A stretch of 12,766 bases of DNA from NCBI GenBank assembly GCA_034429675.1, contig DAOUFX010000305.1:1-12766 (forward strand), written 5' to 3'. Source of the DNA: JAKQHY01 sp034429675. Its GTDB lineage: Bacteria > Chloroflexota > Anaerolineae > B4-G1 > SLSP01. Every line of letters begins with the position of its first letter. Within the stretch, counting starts at the first letter, position 1. A model generated the notes under the pieces. It had not been told where the DNA came from and ran no database searches. It saw only the letters and a program-made list of their open reading frames with translations. Shown here piece by piece: positions 6,740 to 12,766 of this stretch. The position numbers were made by a program, and so were the translations under genes.

Positions 6740-9448
6740 ATGAAAACTAAATTACTATTTGCAGTATTCTGTATCGCGCTCGCATTCTTGCTCCTCTACC
6801 CGCCCCTGGCGGCCAACGCTCGTCCCCTGTCGCAAGACGAGACGCCGCCGCAAGATCCCGGCAGTCTCCAATTAGTCGAGCAATTCGGAGGAAACGTCAG
6901 CGGGATTGCCATTCAAGGCCATTACGCCTACGTCGGCAACGGGACGCGGCTGGTCGCGTTGGACATCACGACGCCCACGGCGCCATCGAAAATTGGGCAA
7001 TCTTCGATGGTGTCTTACACCTTCAGAAGCATCACGCTAGAGGGCGATTACGCCTATGTAGCCGAGGAACTGCTGCCTCCCTATTATAGCAGCGAGCCAA
7101 GCGGCAAGGGCGGGTTGCGCATTTTCAACATCGCCGACCCGACCGACATTCGCACACTGGGATACCTGGAGACCGCCGGCTACGGCCAAAACATTGTCAT
7201 CAGCGGAACCCTCGCTTACATCGCCGAATATCTGACTGGTTTGCGAATCGTTGACATTGCCGATCCCGCCAACCCCCTTGAAGTCGGTGCATTCCCTCCC
7301 GAAGGGGACATGTATGTCGGTGACGTTCTCGTTCGAGGGAACTACGCCTACGCAAGTCGAGAGGGTGATGGAATTGAGGTGCTTGACGTCAGCGACCCCA
7401 CATCACCCGCCCTCGTCGGCGGCTATGACGACGACGCCGGAATGCTGCTGATGGTCGGCGACTATTTGTACACCAGCAGAGCCGGCGGCATCACCGTATT
7501 GGACATAACCACGCCTACGGCGCCGTCGGCGCTAACTTTCCTAAACATCGTGTATACAAACACCCACCGCATGATAAAGCAAGGAAATTATCTCTACATT
7601 TCCGCAGAAAGTAGGGGCGCAGAAACTCTCCTTATCGTAGACATCAGCAATCCGGCGGCCCCTCAGTTGCTAGGAGAACGTGCGATGGACATAGGATACG
7701 ATCCATACAGCATCGCCGTTCACGACAACATCGTCTATTTAGCCATGGAAGGCTACGGGCTATCTATGACCGATGTATCCGATGCCGCCCACCCTGCCGA
7801 TGCCGGATTCGCCAACATCCCGGCCAGTGTCAGTCAAATTGCCCTTACAGAACAAAGGCTTTATCTGGAAACGGCGTATAAACCCTGGCACGAAAGCGGC
7901 CAACAATTCGCCGCGATCCACATCGCCGAGAGACTCGATCCCCACAATCTGCGCCCCCTCGGACACGTGGATACCACAAAAGTGGAGTTTGAGTTTATCG
8001 AAGAAGGAGACTACGTCTACTTTACGGCATACGAAGCCAGAGACCTGGATACCAGAGAGCCCGTGAGCGGCAGTGTACACATCGTTGACGTCTCATCCCC
8101 ACAGGCTCCTAACCCGGTCAGCAGTTATGAAGTGGTCGAAGGGGCCTACAAAATTGCCAAAAACGGGGACTACCTCTACGTGGGCAAGTGCACCCACATA
8201 GATGGGAGGTGTGATATCCAGATGCAAATCGTAGATATCAGCGATCCCGAAAACCCGCAAGAAGTCGGCGAATATCCCGGCGGCGAAGGGCTTGAATCCG
8301 GCATATATGGAATCCTGGTGGATGGATCGTACACCTATCTGGCCACCGACCTGCGGCTGGAAATCTTGAACACCACCGACCCTATCAACCCGGTACTGAC
8401 CGGCGTCTACACCGTCCCTCACGCCAGCGTTGCCGACATGGCGATTTCGGGCAATTACCTCTACCTGGCACAAATGTATAATGACCTCCGTATCCTGGAC
8501 ATCTCCAACCCGGCACAACCGGTCGAAGTGGGGGTCTATTCTGCTCCTTTCGACAGCGAGCCATACGGCATATACGGCGACGTTGCCGTCTCCGGCAACT
8601 ACGCCTACGTGACCTACGGCGAGGATGGGTTTCGCGTTCTCGATATTTCCGACCCGCACAATCCCATTCTGCTCGATGAATATGATACCCCCGACAGAGC
8701 TACAGGGATCGCAGTGGACGGGTCCACCGTCTACGTCGCCGACCAAATCTACGGCTTGCTGATCTTCGAACATAAACCCACCGTCCCCGGCCACTTCACC
8801 ATCAGCGGACAGGTACGCGACAGCAAGGGCGCGCCCATTCCGGGAGTTCAAATCAATGCCGGCGCAGCCCTGAGCGCGACCACGGATGTCGAAGGGAATT
8901 ACGCCTTCACCGATGTGACAACCGGCACCTACACCCTCAGCCCGTCCCAGGACGGCGTAGTGTGGTGGGAACCGGCGCAGCGAGTGATCACCCTGCCGGT
9001 CAACAAATTCAACCAGGATTTTGTCGGCCACCACATCCAGAAAACCGTCGCCGACGGCGGACTGACCACGGTCAAGGCGGGGAACCGGCTCACCTACACC
9101 GTAGCCTTCGCCTACCCGCAAGCTGTCACCGCAACAGTACTCGACCCGATCCCAAGCTATACCGTCTATGTCGCCGACTCCTTGCAAGCGCCGGCAGGCT
9201 TTAGTTACGACGCCCAACTGAACGCCATCACCGGCACGGTTGCTCTCGCCAACACCGATACCGTGACCCTCACGTTCAGCGTGGAAGTCACCGTCACCGG
9301 CAGCAGCACCTTCGCGCCGCCCATCACCAACCGCGCCTGCCTGCTCCTGCCCGGCCAGGCGCAATCAAGCTGTGAATGGTCCAATGTCGTCACCAGCTCC
9401 ACCGCCATTCCTCTGTCTAAACTCTACCTCCCACTGGTCATGCGATAA
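6740..9448 (+). CDS. secreted LVIVD-repeat beta-propeller protein with C-terminal YLPLVMR
   Basis: A 902-residue exported protein. The signal peptide covers about 1-27 (hydrophobic core LLFAVFCIALAFLLLY, probable cut after ANA). From about 50 to 680 I count 14 repeats of the LVIVD type, each with a G(N/D)YAY-like strand, then an L-x-(I/V)-(L/V)-D-(I/V)-(S/T)-(D/N)-P strand and a PxxVG-like turn. Fourteen fits two seven-bladed propellers in tandem; repeats 8 and 9 (around 370-460) are irregular with longer loops. A carboxypeptidase-regulatory-like domain follows (about 685-763, ISGQVRDSKGAPIPGVQI), then a DUF11-like beta domain (about 765-870, KAGNRLTYTV). The chain ends in LYLPLVMR. No catalytic motif is evident, so a surface binding or scaffold role is the best inference. 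It has its own promoter and a downstream hairpin, so it is probably monocistronic. The 5' half looks less GC-rich than the protease gene. Confidence 0.87.
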   Translation: MKTKLLFAVFCIALAFLLLYPPLAANARPLSQDETPPQDPGSLQLVEQFGGNVSGIAIQGHYAYVGNGTRLVALDITTPTAPSKIGQSSMVSYTFRSITLEGDYAYVAEELLPPYYSSEPSGKGGLRIFNIADPTDIRTLGYLETAGYGQNIVISGTLAYIAEYLTGLRIVDIADPANPLEVGAFPPEGDMYVGDVLVRGNYAYASREGDGIEVLDVSDPTSPALVGGYDDDAGMLLMVGDYLYTSRAGGITVLDITTPTAPSALTFLNIVYTNTHRMIKQGNYLYISAESRGAETLLIVDISNPAAPQLLGERAMDIGYDPYSIAVHDNIVYLAMEGYGLSMTDVSDAAHPADAGFANIPASVSQIALTEQRLYLETAYKPWHESGQQFAAIHIAERLDPHNLRPLGHVDTTKVEFEFIEEGDYVYFTAYEARDLDTREPVSGSVHIVDVSSPQAPNPVSSYEVVEGAYKIAKNGDYLYVGKCTHIDGRCDIQMQIVDISDPENPQEVGEYPGGEGLESGIYGILVDGSYTYLATDLRLEILNTTDPINPVLTGVYTVPHASVADMAISGNYLYLAQMYNDLRILDISNPAQPVEVGVYSAPFDSEPYGIYGDVAVSGNYAYVTYGEDGFRVLDISDPHNPILLDEYDTPDRATGIAVDGSTVYVADQIYGLLIFEHKPTVPGHFTISGQVRDSKGAPIPGVQINAGAALSATTDVEGNYAFTDVTTGTYTLSPSQDGVVWWEPAQRVITLPVNKFNQDFVGHHIQKTVADGGLTTVKAGNRLTYTVAFAYPQAVTATVLDPIPSYTVYVADSLQAPAGFSYDAQLNAITGTVALANTDTVTLTFSVEVTVTGSSTFAPPITNRACLLLPGQAQSSCEWSNVVTSSTAIPLSKLYLPLVMR

Positions 9449-9470
9449 CGCAACTAACTCGCATCCCCAA

Positions 9471-9514
9471 AACACAAGCCGGGGAGCGCCAGCGTACGCT
9501 CCCCGGCTTGTGTT
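9471..9514 (+). terminator. perfect 18-bp inverted repeat after the LVIVD-repeat gene
   Basis: Bases 9471-9488 (AACACAAGCCGGGGAGCG) are exactly complementary to 9497-9514 with an 8-nt loop. It begins 22 bases after the stop codon. No long T-run follows (TTATAATAA only), so it is a strong hairpin terminator or mRNA-stabilising structure rather than a textbook intrinsic terminator. Confidence 0.7.
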
Positions 9515-9519
9515 ATAAT
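9511..9519 (+). promoter_or_regulatory. extended -10 promoter element for the molybdenum hydroxylase gene
   Basis: TGTTATAAT matches the extended -10 consensus TGnTATAAT exactly. Its first bases are the last bases of the preceding hairpin's right arm. The -35 position falls in the hairpin centre and has no recognisable hexamer, as is common for extended -10 promoters. A start near 9526 would give a leader of about 125 bases. Confidence 0.5.
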
Positions 9520-9530
9520 AACCATGTGTC

Positions 9531-9556
9531 TTTATGGATGTACCACCATCCATAAA
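9531..9556 (+). other. 10-bp stem-loop at the predicted 5' end of the hydroxylase mRNA
   Basis: TTTATGGATG (9531-9540) is exactly complementary to CATCCATAAA (9547-9556) around a 6-nt loop. No T-run follows, so it is not a terminator. It could be an operator or a 5' stabilising hairpin of the transcript predicted from the -10 element just upstream. Confidence 0.45.
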
Positions 9557-9605
9557 AATACTCCCCGATCATCACTGGTTTTAACAGTTTGCAATCGGTT
9601 CTTAA

Positions 9606-9633
9606 CGTGCAACTTGAAACGTGCAACTTGAAA
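9606..9633 (+). repeat. tandem 14-bp direct repeat built of two related heptamers
   Basis: CGTGCAACTTGAAA occurs twice back to back (9606-9619 and 9620-9633) without mismatch. The unit itself splits into CGTGCAA and CTTGAAA, so the array has 7-bp periodicity, like the repeats inside the following gene. It lies 17 bases before the start codon and just before the ribosome binding site. Confidence 0.85.
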
Positions 9634-9638
9634 CTATC

Positions 9639-9645
9639 AAAGGAG
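9639..9645 (+). promoter_or_regulatory. ribosome binding site that fixes the hydroxylase start at 9651
   Basis: AAAGGAG lies five bases before the ATG at 9651. The in-frame GTG at 9621 is inside the tandem repeat, has no such site, and would add residues not expected before the first beta strand of the ferredoxin-like fold. Confidence 0.85.
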
Positions 9646-9650
9646 CGCTC

Positions 9651-12581
9651 ATGAACATAACCTTTACGCTGAATCAAACTCCATACACGCTAAACGTCGC
9701 CCCGCACGAAACGCTTTTCCGCCTGCTGCGGCGTCTGGGCATCACCAGCGTCAAATTCGGCAGCGAAGACGGCGCGGACGGATACAGCACGGTCTTGCTC
9801 AACGGCAAACTCTGCAACAGCACGGTGACGCTGGCCGTGCGCGCCGACGGCAAGGACATCCTCACGGTCGAGGGGCTGAGCGGCCATCAACATCCCGGCT
9901 GGAATCCCAAAGACGAGCTGCACCCGCTCCAGCGCGCCTTCATCGAGACCGGCGCCATCCAGAGCGGCTACGACACGCCCGCGCTCATCCTCGCCGGCAA
10001 GGCGCTGCTCGACCGCAACCCCAACCCCACCGAGGCCGAAGTCCGCGACGCCATCAGCGGCATCGTCTCCCGTGAAACCGGCCACGCCAAGCCGGTGCAG
10101 GCAATTTTGCTGGCGGCGAAGTATCTGCAAGCGGGTACGAATCATGAATCAAGAATCATGAATCAGGAACCCGAAAGCGGAACTCTGGACACTGAAGGCG
10201 AAAATCGTGATTCGCAATTCGTAATTCGTAATTCGCAATTCGCCGTGATCGGTCAGGGCCTCCCCAAAGTTGACGCGCCCAAGCTGGCGCAGGGCAAGGC
10301 AGCGTTCGTCGCCGATTTCTCGCGACCGGGGATGCTCTACGGCAAGATTCTCCACAGTCCCCACGCCCACGCCCGCATCACAGCCATGGACATCAGCAAG
10401 GCGCAGGCGTTGCCCGGCGTCCACGCGGTGCTGTGCTATCAGAACACGCCGCGCGTGGTCTTTTCGACCGCCGGGCAATCGTATCCGATTCCCGGCCCGC
10501 TGGACTACGTGAGCTTCGACGACAAGGTGCGCTACGTGGGCGACCGCGTCGCTGCCGTCGCCGCCGAGACGCCGGAAATCGCCGAACAAGCGCTGGGGCT
10601 CATCAAAGTGACCTACGAAGTGCTGCCGCCCGTGCTCAGCCTGGACGAAGCCATGGCCGAGGGCGCGCCGGTGATCCACGACCAGGCGGACTACGTGAAT
10701 TTCGGCGACAGCGACCCGGCGAAAAACCTCGCCGCCAAGGTGCGCATTGACATCGGCGACGTGGACGTTGCCTGCGCGCAGGCCGACCACGTCTTCGAGA
10801 CCCAGGTCGAAACGCAGAAGATGAAGCACGTCCCGCTCGAGCCGTGGGTCACGCTGACCTACTGGGACGAGGACGACCGGCTGGTCATCGTGACCTCGAC
10901 GCAGGTGCCGTACCACGTCCGGCGCATCCTCGCGCCGGTGCTGGGCCTCTCCGAAGGGCAGATTCGCGTCATCAAGCCGCGCGTCGGCGGAGCGTTTGGC
11001 AACAAGCAGGAAATCTACGAGGACATCCCGGCGCACCTCACCATCGCCACCGGCCGCCCGGTGCTGCTGGAACTGACCCGCGAGGAGCAGTTCGTCTACA
11101 CCACCACCCGCCACCCGATGCGCGTCAAGTTCCGCGTGGGCGTGCAGAAAGACGGGACGATGGTCGCCCAAGACCTGCGCGCCTGGAGCGATACCGGCGC
11201 CTACGGTGGGCACGGGCTGACGGTGCTCGGCAACACCGGCCACAAGACGCTGCCGCTCTACAACACGCCCAACGTGCGCTTCTGGGGCGAGACGTACACC
11301 ACCAATCGCCCGCGCGCCGGGGCCTATCGCGGCTACGGCGTGACCCAGGGCGTCATCGCCACCGAGACGTTGCTGACCGAGATCGCCGCCAAACTGGGCA
11401 TGGATCCGCTGGAATTCCGCCTCAAGAATATTATCGAGCCGCACAGCGAGAACATTATGAGCAAGGCGTGGAGCGAGGGCCGCGAGGCGCACGGCGAGAT
11501 GATCGAAACCTGCGCCCTGCGCGAAGCCGCTCAACGCGGCGCGGAAGCCGTCGGCTGGAAGGCCAAGTTCGGCAACCCCGACTGGCAACAGGTCCCCGGC
11601 AAGCCGCACTTGCGGCGCGGCATCGGCGTGGCATTCCTGATGCAGGGCTCCGGCATCCCTAACCTGGACATGGCCGCCGCCAGCCTCAAGATGAACGACG
11701 ACGGCAGCTTCAACCTCCACATCGGCGCCACCGACCTGGGCACCGGCTCCGACACCGTCCTGGGCCAGATCGCCGCGGAGAGGCTGGGCTGCACGCTGGA
11801 TAAACTCATTGTGCGCTCGTCCGACACCGACGTGACGCCCTTCGACAAAGGAGCTTATGCGTCGAGCACCACCTACATCAGCGGCGGCGCCGTGGCCCGC
11901 GCGGCAGAGGAAGCGGCGCAGCAGATCAAAGCCGTCGCTGCCGACATGAGCGGCGTGCCCGCTGACGAGATCACCCTGCGCGGCAACCGCGCCTGGCTTG
12001 TCCCGCTCACCCAATCGCCGGCCCCCGATCCCAAGGATTCCCTCTCCTTCCGCGAGATCGCGATGTACGCCCTGCACCAGAGCAACCAGCAGCAGATCAT
12101 GGGACAGGCGTCTTTCAAAAGCCCGGTCAGCCCGCCGCCGTTCGCCGCGCAATTCGCCGAGGTGACGGTAGACGTCGAGACCGGCCAAGTGACGTGCGAC
12201 CGCCTGCTCATCGCGCTGGATTCCGGCGTCATCGTCAACCCGCTCACCGCCGAGGGGCAATCCGAGGGCGGCATGCACCAGGCGCTCGGCTACGCGCTCA
12301 CCGAAGAGATGGCCTTCGACAAAGACGGCCGCGTCGTCAATCCGCGCTTCGACGACTACCGCGTCTTCCGCGCCGACGAAACGCCGCCGCTGGAGACGAT
12401 TTTCATCGGCACCTTCGAACCCTCCCACCCGGTCGGCGTCAAATCCGTCGCCGAGATCGTGGTGAACGGCGCAGCGCCCGCAATCCTCAATGCGATCTTC
12501 CACGCCACCGGCGTGATGCCCAAACAAACTCCGGTCACGCCCGAACGGATGTGGCGCGCGCTCAGGACAGAACCGGCCTGA
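9651..12581 (+). CDS. xanthine dehydrogenase-family molybdenum hydroxylase with cysteine-less [2Fe-2S]-type domain
   Basis: A 976-residue fusion resembling Desulfovibrio aldehyde oxidoreductase (MOP) in domain order and, in detail, the XdhD / 'selenium-dependent xanthine dehydrogenase' group. Residues 1-162 follow the two-[2Fe-2S] domain framework (VKFG, TVLLNGK, VEGLS, HPLQRAFIETGAIQ, NPNPTEAEVRDAISG), but ligand positions are S38, D43, S46, T58 and S105, D108, S140, E142 instead of Cys. Residues 163-198 are a repeat-encoded linker. The molybdopterin domain (199-976) keeps TSTQVP, GGAFGNK (446-452), AYRGYG (558-563), DTDVTPFDKGAYASS (725-739) and GVKSVAE with the presumed catalytic Glu935. 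There is no FAD domain, and no FAD subunit or cofactor-insertion gene follows. Hydroxylation of a heterocycle or aldehyde is inferred from the family; the electron route is unclear. The gene is intact, with a leader and terminator of its own. The substrate cannot be told. Confidence 0.9.
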   Translation: MNITFTLNQTPYTLNVAPHETLFRLLRRLGITSVKFGSEDGADGYSTVLLNGKLCNSTVTLAVRADGKDILTVEGLSGHQHPGWNPKDELHPLQRAFIETGAIQSGYDTPALILAGKALLDRNPNPTEAEVRDAISGIVSRETGHAKPVQAILLAAKYLQAGTNHESRIMNQEPESGTLDTEGENRDSQFVIRNSQFAVIGQGLPKVDAPKLAQGKAAFVADFSRPGMLYGKILHSPHAHARITAMDISKAQALPGVHAVLCYQNTPRVVFSTAGQSYPIPGPLDYVSFDDKVRYVGDRVAAVAAETPEIAEQALGLIKVTYEVLPPVLSLDEAMAEGAPVIHDQADYVNFGDSDPAKNLAAKVRIDIGDVDVACAQADHVFETQVETQKMKHVPLEPWVTLTYWDEDDRLVIVTSTQVPYHVRRILAPVLGLSEGQIRVIKPRVGGAFGNKQEIYEDIPAHLTIATGRPVLLELTREEQFVYTTTRHPMRVKFRVGVQKDGTMVAQDLRAWSDTGAYGGHGLTVLGNTGHKTLPLYNTPNVRFWGETYTTNRPRAGAYRGYGVTQGVIATETLLTEIAAKLGMDPLEFRLKNIIEPHSENIMSKAWSEGREAHGEMIETCALREAAQRGAEAVGWKAKFGNPDWQQVPGKPHLRRGIGVAFLMQGSGIPNLDMAAASLKMNDDGSFNLHIGATDLGTGSDTVLGQIAAERLGCTLDKLIVRSSDTDVTPFDKGAYASSTTYISGGAVARAAEEAAQQIKAVAADMSGVPADEITLRGNRAWLVPLTQSPAPDPKDSLSFREIAMYALHQSNQQQIMGQASFKSPVSPPPFAAQFAEVTVDVETGQVTCDRLLIALDSGVIVNPLTAEGQSEGGMHQALGYALTEEMAFDKDGRVVNPRFDDYRVFRADETPPLETIFIGTFEPSHPVGVKSVAEIVVNGAAPAILNAIFHATGVMPKQTPVTPERMWRALRTEPA
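10139..10243 (+). repeat. in-frame heptanucleotide repeat array inside the hydroxylase gene
   Basis: The stretch starts with four heptamers GAATCAT/GAATCAA/GAATCAT/GAATCAG (10139-10166). A degenerate middle follows with units such as GAACTCT and GGACACT (10180-10193). It ends with five heptamers GATTCGC, AATTCGT, AATTCGT, AATTCGC, AATTCGC (10209-10243). As bounded here it is 105 bases, equal to 35 codons, so the frame is kept. It encodes linker residues 163-198, including a seven-residue near-repeat around SQFVIRN. Heptameric short tandem repeats of this kind are known in cyanobacteria; the link to them is inference. Confidence 0.85.
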
Positions 12582-12604
12582 TCCATCCACCTGCAAAATT
12601 TCGT

Positions 12605-12646
12605 AAAAACCGGCAGTAGGACTTTTCCTACCTGCCGGTTTTTTTT
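12605..12646 (+). terminator. Rho-independent terminator of the hydroxylase gene
   Basis: AAAACCGGCAG (12606-12616) pairs with CTGCCGGTTTT (12632-12642), TAGG pairs with CCTA inside it after a one-base bulge, and a run of eight T ends at 12646. It begins 24 bases after the stop codon. Confidence 0.92.
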
Positions 12647-12689
12647 GTAATGTTTCAGTAACCATAAATCCGCAGAATGGCGTTACGAT

Positions 12690-12716
12690 AAAAAAGCCAC
12701 TTTCAGTGGCTTTTTT
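12690..12716. terminator. second, bidirectional terminator
   Basis: AAAAAAGCCACT (12690-12701) is exactly complementary to AGTGGCTTTTTT (12705-12716) around a 3-nt loop. A-runs and T-runs on both sides make it a good terminator in either direction, which would suit a convergent gene entering from the right. The remaining bases to 12766 hold no gene I can support. Confidence 0.85.
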
Positions 12717-12766
12717 AGTATCTTCTCAAGAATCTGGGGGTGGAAGTTTTAGGGCGGGTTATTCCC

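Noticed and set aside
9621..9650. Alternative GTG start for the hydroxylase at 9621
   Set aside because: It lies inside the tandem repeat without a ribosome binding site; ATG 9651 has AAAGGAG at ideal spacing.
10139..10243. Heptamer array considered as a CRISPR or as an insertion that breaks the gene
   Set aside because: Units are 7 bp with no unique spacers, and the frame continues without stop into an intact molybdopterin domain.
9651..12581. Hydroxylase as a pseudogene because of lost cysteines
   Set aside because: There is no frameshift or stop, the rest of both domains is well conserved, and promoter, ribosome site and terminator are present.
10149..12665. Long minus-strand open frame opposite the hydroxylase
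   Set aside because: Same antisense effect. Its reading runs through the terminator and the heptamer array and shows no family motif.
12732..12743. 12-bp sequence ATCTGGGGGTGG whose reverse complement occurs at 18-29, as possible element ends
   Set aside because: A 12-base match between two places in a window this size is expected by chance, and there is no transposase or target duplication.
12715..12766. Possible 3' end of a minus-strand gene entering from the right (about 16 open codons ending in TAA next to the bidirectional terminator)
   Set aside because: Too short to support; one of three frames being open over 50 bases is expected by chance.

Overview
The window reads as a stretch of a GC-rich bacterial chromosome, most likely Chloroflexota (Anaerolineae-like). 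The basis is the mix of large secreted proteins ending in, or containing, a Y-L-P-L-[VI]-[ML]-R motif, LVIVD-repeat propellers, a GAF/PAS-family style histidine kinase and short heptanucleotide tandem repeats. This assignment is inference from recalled family patterns; no marker gene is present. No tRNA, rRNA, CRISPR array, transposase or phage gene was seen. All recognised genes lie on the + strand.

Layout. (1) 1-863: a cytoplasmic sensor histidine kinase whose frame stays open to the window edge, closed by a 15-bp terminator-like hairpin (921-972). (2) 992-5974: a 1660-residue secreted subtilisin-family (S8) protease with several beta-rich accessory domains, an internal YLPLILR motif and a further 455-residue module that I cannot name. 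(3) 6021-6671: a small P-loop kinase of the uridine-kinase-like family, linked to the protease gene by a 17-codon mini-frame with ATGA overlaps at both ends. (4) 6740-9448: a secreted protein with 14 LVIVD-type repeats (fits two seven-bladed propellers), then carboxypeptidase-regulatory-like and DUF11-like beta domains and a terminal YLPLVMR; it has its own near-consensus sigma-70 promoter. (5) 9449-9650: a regulatory gap with a perfect 18-bp inverted repeat, an extended -10 promoter abutting it, a second hairpin and a 14-bp tandem repeat. (6) 9651-12581: a molybdenum hydroxylase of the xanthine dehydrogenase family. (7) 12582-12766: two successive terminators and no supportable gene.

The most unusual gene is the last one. 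Its N-terminal domain keeps the sequence framework of a two-[2Fe-2S] ferredoxin domain, but all eight cluster-binding cysteine positions are replaced by Ser, Asp, Thr or Glu. The C-terminal molybdopterin domain keeps its main motifs, including the catalytic Glu. The two domains are joined by a 35-codon linker made almost entirely of heptanucleotide repeats (GAATCAT and AATTCGT types), and another 7-bp-periodic tandem repeat lies just upstream of the start codon. This looks like a full-length, frame-preserved oxidoreductase that has lost its standard electron-transfer wire.

The genes do not form an obvious single pathway. Protease and propeller protein are both extracellular and share the YLPL motif, so they may be surface or secreted partners. 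The kinase between them and the hydroxylase after them are cytoplasmic.
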